Of a stretch of 64,000 nucleotides of DNA, positions 49,460-59,857 are shown piece by piece. The notes beneath the pieces are model-generated. The model was not told the DNA's origin. It did no database searches and saw only the letters and a program-made list of their open reading frames with translations. How positions within the stretch are numbered: the stretch's first letter is position 1; every line of letters starts with the position of its first letter. The position numbers and the translations under genes were made by a program. Origin of the DNA: Chitinophagaceae bacterium (GTDB taxonomy: Bacteria > Bacteroidota > Bacteroidia > Chitinophagales > Chitinophagaceae); NCBI GenBank assembly GCA_016703625.1, contig JADJBP010000012.1, positions 52,712 to 116,711 on the forward strand, given 5' to 3'.

Positions 49460-49904
49460 TTTATGAAGATACAGCGTTTCTTTAATGCAATTTCAATATG
49501 GACAAAATGTCCTGCAGAGATTTTTCATACATGTTGTTTTATGGAAATCAAAAGTCAACCAGGTGTCAGCCCACCAACCGGAATATGTTATCTCAATTGT
49601 CTGAGACTTTGAAATTAATGAAAGCATCAAAATTTAAAAAAGCCAGTATAATATTTTTTTGAACGGGCGGGGCTTGGCGATGTAGCGGTATTGATATTCG
49701 TCAGCCCGCAACCGCTGCTAAATTAATAAATAAAAGTTCATTGTTTATTCTATTGCTTGGCTTTATTCGTCGGCTGGAACTGAAGCCGAATAGCAAACAA
49801 AAAGTTGAGTATGTATTCGTCGCCCCGCCATATTGCCAAACCGAATGTTGTGCGGTCGTGTTAATTTTTCACAAAAGTTTAATTTGAGGTAGGCAAACCT
49901 ACCG
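49460..49904. other. Gene-free spacer with a spaced inverted repeat
   Basis: GGCGGGGC at 49666-49673 and GCCCCGCC at 49822-49829 face each other across about 150 bp. The word ATTCGTC occurs three times between and beside them. No reading frame is convincing. The stretch borders the AT-rich gene that follows. Confidence 0.45.
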
Positions 49905-51698
49905 TTATTGTTTGTCATGAATATCCCATTTGTCAAATTTGATTTGGCGTACCTTTCCACCAGATGTAATTTTTTCAATAGGATCTTCTCCGAAACATTT
50001 TAATCCGTCTCCGCAATTACGCATTTTTTTCAAAACTCCATTTAGCATTCTCCATTCAAAGACTTCATCACGAAGTAGTTTGCCTTTTACGCTGTATGTC
50101 TTTCTTGTACCTGTACCGTCAGCATTAAGCGTATAGATTGAGCCTACAACTCCCGTTTTGGTTTTAGAAATCCAAACACCAGTAATTTCGGTATCAATAG
50201 TTCCTTCAATTTTGGGTATTTCTTTGACAGAGGGAGTGTTATTGTTGCCATAAGCCGGTATGTTTGGCCAAGGCGATTTATTGTTCATTATCTCAAACTC
50301 AAAAGGTCCAGCTCCATGATCAATTATTATCGAAGGCTTGCCGTTATATACATTATTAATTTTTCGAAATGGTATTTTTTCAAGGCTAAATATTTCAATA
50401 GTTCTGTTTGGCCATGGGTAAAGTAATAAGAGGCTATCTTCCTTTACTTTCCAGTTACCATCTTTATTAAGATTTATTGGTTTCATATCATAGGAGTAAT
50501 ACTTGAATGTACCATTTGAATTGAATTGATAAATCAAATAGGCTTCAATCGCACGATTAAAATACCGCCATGTACCCTCCAGCGAGGCATCAACATTTCC
50601 AGTAAAATTCAACTTCAGGCTATCGTTTATTCTTTTTTGCTGCAATTCTTCTTTTGCTGCTTTATTTTTTTTATCTTTTTCTTCTGCTGCAGCCTCCTCT
50701 TTTTGTTTATTTTCAAATTCGATTTGAATCTGTTGTGGGGATTTTACTTCAATCCGGTTTGGATGTTCCTTTTTTATATTCTCCCAAATATTTTCACTTT
50801 TGATGAATCCTTTTACCCTATCGAAATAATATTCCTGTGCTTGTTTATAAACTTCGCCATTATCATAAAAAGTATTTAAGTAAACATATGACCTCGTGGT
50901 TAAGCTATAAGTGTCACTTTGTTTCGTGTATTCTTCTTTTGTTTTCTTAGTTTTTGTAATTACACGAAGTTTGATTACGTCAGAAAAAGATTGGCCATTG
51001 TGGCTTATACTTATATTTTTAGCAGCAATAGAATAATAGTCTGTGAAGAAATCATCATCAGCTGGATTTGTCCATGTAGTACCTACAGGGTGCTTAGTTT
51101 TCAATACAGTTATTAATATATTTTCATTTTTATAAGTATCATAGTACTCATTGTATTCATTAATAGCAACCGTTGGAATTCGTTTTGTAATAATTCTAGT
51201 TATTACCCCTGCGTCACAATTGAAATAATCAATACTTTCATCTGTTTTCCTAAATCCCTTATACACTTTGCCATTATAAGATTTAGTTACGTCAACATTG
51301 CATAGGGGGTAATAATCGCATCCGCAATTCTTAGAATCAGTCTTAACATTAGTTGTAGGAGAAATTTTGACAACTTGTAACTTTATTATTTTGCTATCAA
51401 TTGAAATGAGTTTAAATGTCTGCTTCTTCTCTGTTGGAATTTCATCCCAGAATTCATCAGCAGCATCGGAATATGTAAAATTCAATGTCGCAACTGAGTT
51501 ATTGAAAGTTGACTTGAGTCCTTTTACTTTTGAATTTGATTTTAAGTACTCTTTAAGTCCGGTCAGACTGGGATTGTCATACTCTGTACTACTAACAGTA
51601 ATTGTAACTGGGTTTACAGATTGTGCAATTCCTATCGTTGTCAATAATATAAGAATACAGAAAAGTAGAACAGATTTTTTAAAATTAGTCCAGCTCAT
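49905..51698 (-). CDS. Large exported AT-rich protein, unknown
   Basis: 597 residues, intact. A signal peptide (VLLFCILILLTTIGIAQS) is followed by a cysteine-bearing region (SKNCGCDYYPLCNVD), a Lys/Glu coiled coil (residues ~330-360), and two similar C-terminal modules of lipocalin-like 'threshold' type (SLEGTWRYFN...YQFNSNGTFKYY; EITGVWISK...YTLNADGTGTRKTY). The base composition is visibly more AT-rich than neighbouring genes, and the gene is flanked by unusual spacers, so recent acquisition is possible. Function unknown. Confidence 0.65.
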   Translation of the reverse strand: MSWTNFKKSVLLFCILILLTTIGIAQSVNPVTITVSSTEYDNPSLTGLKEYLKSNSKVKGLKSTFNNSVATLNFTYSDAADEFWDEIPTEKKQTFKLISIDSKIIKLQVVKISPTTNVKTDSKNCGCDYYPLCNVDVTKSYNGKVYKGFRKTDESIDYFNCDAGVITRIITKRIPTVAINEYNEYYDTYKNENILITVLKTKHPVGTTWTNPADDDFFTDYYSIAAKNISISHNGQSFSDVIKLRVITKTKKTKEEYTKQSDTYSLTTRSYVYLNTFYDNGEVYKQAQEYYFDRVKGFIKSENIWENIKKEHPNRIEVKSPQQIQIEFENKQKEEAAAEEKDKKNKAAKEELQQKRINDSLKLNFTGNVDASLEGTWRYFNRAIEAYLIYQFNSNGTFKYYSYDMKPINLNKDGNWKVKEDSLLLLYPWPNRTIEIFSLEKIPFRKINNVYNGKPSIIIDHGAGPFEFEIMNNKSPWPNIPAYGNNNTPSVKEIPKIEGTIDTEITGVWISKTKTGVVGSIYTLNADGTGTRKTYSVKGKLLRDEVFEWRMLNGVLKKMRNCGDGLKCFGEDPIEKITSGGKVRQIKFDKWDIHDKQ

Positions 51699-51951
51699 AT
51701 GATTATATTTTGGTAGTAAATATTTTCTTATAACCTCTGGGTCTGTTTATCCATGCCGCACAATTGTAGCATTGATGTTATCTTTCTGCACTAATTAGTT
51801 CCAAACACTTCAAGTCTGTCTTTATAATTAATGGTTTAATGATATACATTTTAATCCAGCCGGCTTTAAGGGCAGAATATTTATTACACCAATGAAATAT
51901 AAAAAAAAATAAGGTAATTGATTTATTTTAAGGCCTACCCGAAGGCAATTC

Positions 51952-52464
51952 TTAATCAAACTCATTCCTGAATCCCAAACTCTTCACATTCTTCACACTT
52001 TCCATCACAATATCATCCTGGTATTCTTTAAAGGCTTCCAGTTTGCCGGCAATGGAGGTGTCGTGCAGGGCCAGTATCTGTGCGGCGAGGATGCCGGCAT
52101 TTTTTGCGCCGTTTAAAGCAACAGTAGCAACAGGTACGCCATAAGGCATTTGTAAAATGGAGAGTACCGAATCCCAGCCATCAATGCTGTTGCTGGATTT
52201 AACGGGTACGCCTATCACGGGTAAAATGGTTTGTGCGGCGATCATGCCTGGTAAATGTGCAGCACCGCCGGCTCCGGCAATGATCACTTTTAAGCCACGT
52301 TCCTTTGCTTTGGTAGCATAGTCACGCAGGCGTTCGGGTGTGCGGTGTGCCGATACAATGGTCAGCTCCGGTTCTACTTCAAACTGGCGGAGCATTTCGG
52401 CTGCTCCATTCATGATCTCGAGGTCGCTTTCGCTGCCCATGACTATTCCAACTAAAGGTCCCAT
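51952..52464 (-). CDS. purE: N5-carboxyaminoimidazole ribonucleotide mutase PurE
   Basis: 170 residues, intact. Signature motifs GIVMGSESDLEIM, VSAHRTPERL, IIAGAGGAAHLPGMIA and LPVIGVPVKSS are all present. It converts N5-CAIR, the product of PurK, to CAIR in purine synthesis. In this window purK lies 6 kb upstream on the same strand, separated by the efflux operon and the four-helix-bundle gene. Confidence 0.97.
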   Translation of the reverse strand: MGPLVGIVMGSESDLEIMNGAAEMLRQFEVEPELTIVSAHRTPERLRDYATKAKERGLKVIIAGAGGAAHLPGMIAAQTILPVIGVPVKSSNSIDGWDSVLSILQMPYGVPVATVALNGAKNAGILAAQILALHDTSIAGKLEAFKEYQDDIVMESVKNVKSLGFRNEFD

Positions 52465-52465
52465 A

Positions 52466-52532
52466 ATTTGTTGTTTGTTGTTAGTTGTTAGTTGTTAGTT
52501 GTTTGTGGTTTGTGGTTTGTTGTTTGTGGTTG
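52466..52532. repeat. Heptamer repeat, left arm of the four-helix-bundle unit
   Basis: Units TTGTTAG (x3), TTGTTTG, TGGTTTG, TGGTTTG, TTGTTTG, TGGTTG run through the 3' end of the four-helix-bundle gene and the spacer before purE. GTTTGTGGTTTGTGGTTTG (19 bases) is exactly complementary to the right arm at 52961-53000. Confidence 0.9.
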
Positions 52533-52938
52533 TTGGGCCATCAGTCCCTGTTTTTAAATTTTGCCCTCTAATTTTTGTGGAGTTAAGGTAAGTAATAAAT
52601 GTTGTAATTTTTTTTGTTAGTTTATCTGCTTTGCTGTACAGGTCATCAAATATTTCCTGGCTGATATATTTATTATCTAAACTTCTGTAAAGTTGTGATT
52701 TTAATTCTCCAACTTCTCCTTTGGAATAACTAAGGGAATTAATAAATTCCAGTTTACTGCCTCTTTCAAATCCCTCGGCAATATTATCCATAATTGAACC
52801 TGAACTTCCACGCATTTGATCTCTTAACCGAAAATCGCTTTTGATCGGCTCAATAAAAGTAAGCGCATAAATTTCTTTTGATAATTCTCTTGCCAATTGC
52901 CAAATCTCCAGATCTTCAAATCTTGTAATGGTTGCCAT
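52495..52938 (-). CDS. Four-helix-bundle protein (23S rRNA IVP / Avd-like)
   Basis: 147 residues. It has the family start ITRFEDLEIWQLARELSKEIYALT and the conserved core RDQMRGSSGSIMDNIAEGFERGS, as in proteins encoded in 23S rRNA intervening sequences and the related Avd of diversity-generating retroelements. The native domain ends near residue 120; the last ~12 residues (PTTTNNKPQTTNN) are encoded by the flanking heptamer repeat. Both sides of the gene carry facing copies of the same heptamers, so the transcript could fold into a stem enclosing the gene. No reverse transcriptase or rRNA is present. Family certain; role unknown. Confidence 0.88.
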   Translation of the reverse strand: MATITRFEDLEIWQLARELSKEIYALTFIEPIKSDFRLRDQMRGSSGSIMDNIAEGFERGSKLEFINSLSYSKGEVGELKSQLYRSLDNKYISQEIFDDLYSKADKLTKKITTFITYLNSTKIRGQNLKTGTDGPTTTNNKPQTTNN

Positions 52939-52960
52939 GTAGATCTTTCTTTAAAGTTAA

Positions 52961-53000
52961 AAAACCACAAACCACAAACCACAAACTACAAACCATCAAC
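52961..53000. repeat. Heptamer repeat, right arm of the four-helix-bundle unit
   Basis: AACCACAAACCACAAACCAC and variants, the complement of the 52466-52532 block. It lies between the gene start (52938) and the end of the tolC-like gene (53000). Confidence 0.9.
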
Positions 53001-54324
53001 TATTTTACCAAATCCCCTTTCAACCTCAGGAATTCCGTCTCTGCCAACTTGGGATTGTGCCGGGCGGCGATCAAGCGGTCAGACGCAAGTTCTAGGCTTT
53101 TTTGTGTTTCCCGTAATTCGAGATAAGTTGAAGTGCCCAGCCTTAATCTTTCCAGTGCAATGGATACATTCTCTTTGGCAAGCAGGATATTTTCTTCTTC
53201 AAGGGCCAGTGTTTTCTTTTGCAGTTCGTAATCCTTAAAGGCATTGGTAATTCCCAGGTCGATCTGCGATTTTTGATTTTTATAGGAGATGTTCAGCCAG
53301 TCTATATCCAGCTGTGCCTGCTGTATCTGGCGCTTCACATTAAACCCGTTTAAGATGGGGATGGTGATGCCGATGCCGTAATTGAAACCATTGTTGCGGT
53401 TGAATAACGGCGTAAATGAATTGATAACCGTTTGGTTAGTGGTTTTGGAATAATTGTAGGCAGAGTTAAAACTTACTACCGGGTAACGGTCGGCCTTTCT
53501 TTCCTTGAGCGTAAGGTACCCGATATCAATATTCTTTTTGGTGACCAGCAATTGCGGGTTCGTGGTTTCAACAGCAGCTAAAATATCGCCCACAATAATA
53601 TCCTCCCTGAAAGTAATGGAATCCGAGACCTCGTAACGGGTATTCATTTCCACATTCATCAGCTGGTTCAACTGTTCCTTTAACTGGTCTATTACCGTTT
53701 GCTGTTTAAGGCGTGCGGCTTTTTGTGCATTCAGGTCAACCATGCCCTGCAGCAACTCGGGTTTTGCGCCCAGGCCCACACTTATTTTTTTTTGTGCGAG
53801 TGTAACCCGGTCTTCGTTGATGCTCATTTGCTCTTCAATGGCTTTCAGCAATTGTTTTTGACGAACAATATTGAAGTAGTTGTTGATGACCAATGCTACC
53901 GAATTGACCAGCTGGTTTTTGATATTCAGTTCGCCCAGCAAGACAAACTGTGATAGTTTATCCCTGGTGGCAAACATTTTAAAGCCGTCGAACAATGTCC
54001 AGTTCAGTTGTACCGAACCGGAGAGGTTATTGGATCGAATGGCTTTGCTTTCCCTTTTGCTGCCGTCGGCCAGCAGCTGTTTCTGGTTGTTGTTATTGTA
54101 CACCAGGCCGGTTGTTGCATTTAACCTGGGTAAAAATGCAGCACTTGCATAGGATTTATCCAGTGCATAGGAACTGGAATCATTGCGCAGGAGTTGTATG
54201 TCGTAATTATTTTCAATGGTGGCGATAATGGCCTGCTCTACCGTTAGTTTGTTTTGGGCAAATAAAGGCTGCGTGAAAATGATCGCGAAAAAAACAGGTT
54301 TAATATTTTAAAAGAAATCTTCAT
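53000..54324 (-). CDS. TolC-type outer membrane efflux protein (one frameshift)
   Basis: About 441 residues. A signal peptide starting MKISFKILNLFFF at 54324 joins the body when one A is added to the A7 run at 54288-54294 (plus strand), giving QPLFAQNKLTVEQAI. The body has long coiled-coil helices and the duplicated TolC layout (DAAVEQAIIATIENNYDIQL-type start, LTVRQKQL... and LRLGTSTYLELRETQKSLE). It is the outer-membrane exit duct of the tripartite pump encoded just upstream. A palindromic element separates it from the RND gene. Confidence 0.88.
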
Positions 54325-54351
54325 TTAATATTTTTCGATTTAAGTTATACT

Positions 54352-54430
54352 GTCAGCCTGAGCTTGTCGAAGGCGGTATGCTAAATGAAATGCCGTCTTG
54401 AAAATCCGCCTTCGACAAGCTCAGGCTGAC
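54352..54430. repeat. Perfect 25-bp inverted repeat with 29-bp loop inside the efflux operon
   Basis: The left arm 54352-54376 begins GTCAGCCTGAGCTTGTCGAA and continues GGCGG; the right arm 54406-54430 is its exact complement. It lies between the RND stop (54459, minus strand) and the TolC start (54324). Confidence 0.95.
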
Positions 54431-54458
54431 AAACTTTTTATAATAACGATTTTGCTTT

Positions 54459-57400
54459 TCAATTTTCACCTTTCAATGCCGCAGCTTCATCCATTTCTTC
54501 CAGTGCATTTTTCTTTTTCTTTGTCGACAGGAAAGAATACATGGCCGGAATTACAAATAAAGTAAGGATCAGCGAAAACATGATACCACCCACAACCACG
54601 ATGCCCAGAGGGATACGGCTTGTTGATGCATCACCCAATGATAATGCCAGTGGCAATGCTCCCAGCGACATGGCCAGGCTGGTCATCAATATCGGGCGGA
54701 AACGGGCAACTGCTGCATCGATCACCGCCGGTGTTTTTCTTTAAACCTGTCAATTGTATCTTATTGGCAAATTCCACGATAAGGATACCGTTCTTGGTAA
54801 CCAGTCCTATCAGCATGATCATCCCTATCTGCGAAAAGATATTCAATGTTTGCCCGAATATCTGTAATGACAACAATGCACCTGCAATAGCTAACGGTAC
54901 CGTAAACATGATGATGAGCGGATCAATAAAACTTTCAAACTGTGCTGCCAGGATCAGGAAGATCAGGATCAATGCCAGGATGAATGCAAAACTGGTATTG
55001 CTGCCGCTTTCGGCATAATCACGTGATGAGCCGCTGAGTGCCGTACTGAAGGATTCATCCAGCAGTTTTTTTGAAATCTCTTCCATGGCTTTAATACCAT
55101 CACCAATGGTTTTACCGGGTGCTAGCCCAGCAGAAATGGTGGCAGATTTATAACGGTTAAAATGATAGATGGTAGGAGGGCTGTTGTCTTCTTCAAAACT
55201 CACGAGGTTATCCAGTGGTATCTGGTTACCCAAATTGTTGCGAACATAAATGGATTCCAGGTCGGCAGGATCATCCCTGTCGTCGCGTGCAACCTGTCCC
55301 ATTACCACATACTGTTTGCCATCCTTTGTAAAAAAACCAAGCTGGCGGTTGCTTAATGCCAGTTGTAATGCCTCATTGATATCCTGCACACTGATGCCTA
55401 AGGCGCTTGCTTTTAACCGGTCGATGATAACACGCAGTTCAGGCTTATTGAATTTAAGGTCCACATCGGGCCCCTGGAATACCGGGTTATTGTTTGCTTC
55501 TTCCAGGAATTTGGGCAACACTTCTTTTAATTTTTCAAAATTAACATGTTGTAACACAAACTGTACAGGTTGCCCGCCGCGGCGGTTAACCGCGATCGTT
55601 TGTTCCTGTATGCTGGAAGCCCTGCCTTCATTGTATTTTGGCAGGTTCCTGTTCACCATATCCACGATCTGCTGCTGTGATCTTTTTCTTTCTGATGGAG
55701 GAACCATGGTAACCCTGCTAAAACCCGAGTTGACAGAACCGCCCGAAAAACCGGGGGCTGTCATCGAGATCATCACATCTTTTTCAGGAATAGAATCAAT
55801 GACCAGTTTGGCCAGTTTATCCATGTAACGGTCCATATAATCATAGGCGGTTCCTTCGGGGGCGCTTACCTGCAAACGGAACTGGCTCCTGTCTTCCATC
55901 GGTGCCAGCTCAGACTGTATATTGCTGCCGATAAAATAGATGATGACAAAACAAACGGCGATAATGACAAAGGCTGCCACACGTATCTTCATGAAATCCC
56001 TGCAGCAGTTTCCGGTACCCGTTTTCCATACCCCTGAAAAATGGTTCCGTTCTTTCATAGAACCGGGAGTGCTTGGGTACCTTTTTGGTCATTAACACAT
56101 TCAATACCGGTGTTAAGGTTAAAGAAACCAGTGCTGAAATAAGTACAGCGCCGGCTACCACGATCCCAAACTCGCGGAACAGGCGGCCAACAAAACCTTC
56201 TAAAAATATAATGGGTAAAAACACCACGGCCAGTGTGATGGATGTGGAGATGACCGCAAAATAAATTTCTTTGGATCCTTCCCGGGCAGCCTTCCATTTA
56301 TTCATGCCGGCTTCCATCTTTTTATATATATTTTCGGTGACAACGATACCGTCATCCACCACCAGCCCGGTTGCCAGTACGATGGCCAGCAGGGTCAATA
56401 CATTGATGGTAAACCCAAACAGGTACATGATGAAGAAAGCGCCGATCAATGAAACCGGGATATCGATCAATGGCCTGAGAGCGATCAGCCAGTCGCGGAA
56501 AAAAAGGTAAATGATCAGGATCACCAGTACCAGCGATATGATCAGCGTTTCTTTAACTTCCGAAATTGATTTTTTAATGAATTTGGTCTGGTCCAGTGCG
56601 ATCTGCAACTCAATATCTTCGGGAACATCTTTTTAATTTGGTCAAGGCGTTTGTAAAATTCATTGGAGATGGCCACATAGTTTGAGCCCGGTTGCGGAAC
56701 AATGGCCAGGGCGATCATGGGTACACCGCTTTCCTTTAAAACAGACTCTTCATTTTCGGGGCCCAGTATCACTTCTGCAACGTCCTGTACTTTTATGTCG
56801 GAGCCGTTAACATTTTTAACGATCACGTTCCTGAATTCTTCTTCGGTATTGATCTTGCCGAATGTGCGTACGGACAGTTCTGTTGCATTACCGGAAATTT
56901 TACCCGATGGCAGTTCCACATTTTCCCTGGCCAGTGCCGACTGTATATCAGCAAACGTTACCGCGTATGCGCTCATCTGTGTGGTGTTGAACCAGATACG
57001 CATGGCATATCTTTTTTCGCCCCAGATATTGATACCGCTCACGCCGGGAATGGTTTGCAGCCTTTCCAGCAAATTGTTATTGGCAAATTCTGTTACTTCC
57101 AGCTGGTTGCGGGTATTGCTTTGAACCGTCATGGCAATGATCGGGTCAGAAGTGGCATCGGCTTTGGATACAACCGGCGGAGCAGGCAGGTCATCGGGCA
57201 GTGAACGCGTGGCCTGTGATACCTTGTCACGCACATCATTAGCCGCAGCTTCCAGATCGGACCCGAGTTCAAATTCAACATTAATATTGCTGCTGCCCCG
57301 GCTGCTGGAGGAAGTGATGTTTTTTACACCTGCAATTCCATTCACCGCTTTTTCCAGTGGCTCGGTGATCTGCGATTCGATGATGTCTGAATTGGCGCCG

Positions 57401-57555
57401 GGGTAGGAGGTACGAACACTGATATTGGGCGGGTCAATGGCAGGATAATCCCTGATGCCCAGGAATTTAAAACCAATGAATCCAAATAAAATGATGATGA
57501 TACTGAGTACCATTGACATGACGGGCCGCCTTAAACTGATCTCGGATATATTCAC
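54459..57555 (-). CDS. RND efflux permease, AcrB/MexB type (three frameshifts)
   Basis: About 1,030 residues in the usual order: TM1 (SLRRPVMSMVLSIIIILFGF), porter domain, TM2-6 with the proton relay VVDDGIVVTENIY, second porter domain, TM8-12 (LLMLIGLVTKNGILIVEFAN-like). It is the inner-membrane pump, driven by protons, exporting drugs or other small molecules. Frame breaks: T5 at 56630-56634, CCC near 55998-56000, and T5 at 54734-54738; each is a one-base change and the protein is otherwise continuous. The MFP gene is upstream and the outer-membrane duct downstream. Confidence 0.93.
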
Positions 57556-57567
57556 GTACGTGCCTGT

Positions 57568-58630
57568 TTATGGTTTGTTTACTTTACTTAAAATTACTGT
57601 TGATCCCGGTTTGGTGGTTAACAGGCCGGATATTAAAATGGTATCACCTGCTTTAAGGCCTGATGTGATTTCTACCATGGAAGTATCCCTGATACCGGTT
57701 GTTACATTTTCGAAATTTGCCATACCGCTCCTGTAAACGATCACCTGTTTATTTCTTGCTTTCGGGATCACGGCCTGCGACGGGATCATTAAAGCCGAAT
57801 CATTTTGTCCAAGCTGGATCTTACTTTTACAAATGTCCCTGCAATGAGCTGTGCATCGGCCTTTTCAACAAGGGCCCTTACTTTCAGGCTCCTGGTTTCT
57901 GCTGTAATATTATTTTCTGTGGCAGGATACGGGCATTGTAAAACTGCTCATTGTTATCTATGCTGAACTGAACCTTGCCACCGGGTTTCATACCGGTACC
58001 ATATTTTTCCGGAACGGTAAACTCCAGTTTTAACTGGCTTATTTTTCTTAATGTACTGATGGTTGTTGCGGGCGTAATGTAGGCGCCAATACTGATATTG
58101 CGTAAGCCGAGGCGCCCGCTGAACGGAGCCCTGAGCGAGGTACGGGCAATGCTGGTTTGTACAATGCTCATGTCGGCCTGTATATTATTTACCGAGAGTT
58201 TGTATAATTCATATTCCTGCTGGCTAACTCCGCCGATCTTCAACAGCGCTTCATAACGCTGAAGGGTTTCCTGCGCAACTTTTAACTGTACCCTTAATTT
58301 GTTCAGTTGTGCCTGCAGGTCGCCATCATATAATTTTACCAGCAGGCTTCCCTGGCTTACCTGGCTGCCTTCATTAAAATAAATGCCGGTTACCCTGCCC
58401 GATAATTCGGCATGCAGTTCTGTTTCTTCGGCAGGCATTAAACTGCCGGGCATTTCTATATCGCTTGATAAGACAGATGGGGTAACAACAAATGCCTCCA
58501 CTTTGGCCGGGGGCCGCTTGTCGCCACCTGCACCCGGTTTCTTTTCATCCTTTCCCGATGATTTGCATGCAGCAAACAGGAAAGGAATGCTGATCATAAA
58601 TATTATACTATTCAGATATTTACCCACCAC
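57568..58630 (-). CDS. Efflux membrane-fusion lipoprotein, AcrA type (two frameshifts)
   Basis: About 352 residues. Lipobox LFAAC, then the lipoyl half-motifs (ELHAELSGRVTGIYFNEGSQV and SLRAPFSGRLGLRNISIGAYI) around a hairpin of coiled coil (LNKLRVQLKVAQETLQRYEALLK), a beta-barrel and a membrane-proximal domain. It bridges the RND pump and the outer-membrane duct. Frame breaks near 57924 and 57822 fall in the beta-barrel; corrected text reads ATENNITAETRSLKVRALVEKADAQ. It lies 13 bp upstream of the RND gene in one operon. Confidence 0.9.
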
Positions 58631-58733
58631 TTGTTTTTTTATAGTTGTGATAACAATGTTTAAACAGCTAAGTTCATTAATTAAACCGAAATCAATGTTA
58701 GTTTAATTATCAACGGGAAATAAGGAGGATAAA

Positions 58734-59857
58734 TCAAATAACGGGCTTTGATACCACTTTTACGGTCTGGTTTATCCGGTTGGCCTGGTGTATCAGTTCC
58801 TGTTTCTCTTTACTCAAAATGGTGATATGTCCCATTTTCCTGCCGGGCCTGGTCTCTTTTTTGCCATAGATATGAACAAATACATTTTCGATCTGCAGGA
58901 TCTGCTGCAATCCTTCATAAACAGCTTCGCCTGAATGCCCGGCAGTTCCCAAAAGATTTACAATGGCTGCAGGCAGTATATGTGCTGTGCTACCCAATGG
59001 GTAACCCAGCATGATGCGCCAGAGCATATCAAATTGCGAACTGTAATTGGCTTCAATGCTGTGATGCCCGCTGTTGTGTACCCTGGGTGCGGTTTCGTTC
59101 ACAAAAACATTGTCCTGGTTATCAACAAAAAGTTCAACTGCAAAAATGCCCGGACTTTTCAGGTCTTTTACCACTTTTAAGGCAACGGCTTCCACTTTCC
59201 ATAAAACCTTATCGGGCAGGTCGGCCGGGCTAACCTGGTATTCCAGTACATTCAGCCTGTTGTTAAAGATCATATCAACGGCAGGGTAGATCGCATTTTC
59301 GCCAAGGTCATCCACGGCTATGATCACGGAGATTTCTTTTTTAATGGAAACCAGTTTTTCCAGTACTGCAGGGGCATCAAACCCTTTTTCAAGGTCGTTT
59401 TTGTATGCAGCAGTTCCACACCCCGTCCGTCGTAACCGCCCAGGGCCAGTTTATGGGCTGCCGGTAAAAAATTTAGATGCTGATATAAGTCTGCCCTGTT
59501 TTGGGTTATTACAAATTCACTGGTAGGTATTTGACTGTCTTTATAAAACTGCTTTTGGAGTATTTTGTTCTTGATGATACGAAGGGTAGAGGGTTTCGGG
59601 TAAATGCGTACGCCTTCCATTTCCAGTTTCTCCAGGGCATCTTCGTTCACCGCCTCAATTTCAATAGTGATGGCATCCAGGCCTTTACCAAAATTGTACA
59701 CATCATCAAAGTTGCTGATATCGCCTTTTGTAAAATGATGACAGAGATGAGCTGCCGGGCAGTGCTCATCATTTTCCATTACAAAGGTTTCTACCGGGTA
59801 ATTGGCAGCAGCCTGTAAAAGCATTCTGCCTAATTGGCCTCCACCTAATATGCCAAT
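58734..59857 (-). CDS. purK: N5-carboxyaminoimidazole ribonucleotide synthase PurK without a start codon (one frameshift)
   Basis: ATP-grasp enzyme of about 375 residues that carboxylates AIR. The N-terminus GILGGGQLGRML, the ATP-grasp lid GGYDGRGV and the end of the fold (FVNETAPRVHNSGHHSIEA) are clear. A one-base break near 59408 joins ...GGYDGRGVEL to AAYKNDLEKGFDAP. Upstream of Ile-Gly-Ile-Leu (59857) the sequence turns at once into the palindromic repeat of the GIY-YIG element; the frame reaches a stop near 59915 with no ATG, GTG or TTG, so the usual MK is gone. The first in-frame ATG (59824) lies after the glycine loop. Either the insertion cut off the start, or translation starts by coupling to the GIY-YIG stop (59845). 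Confidence 0.85.

Noticed and set aside
52495..52938. Diversity-generating retroelement because the protein is Avd-like
   Set aside because: No reverse transcriptase, template repeat or variable repeat was found in the window; the protein fits the broader four-helix-bundle family.
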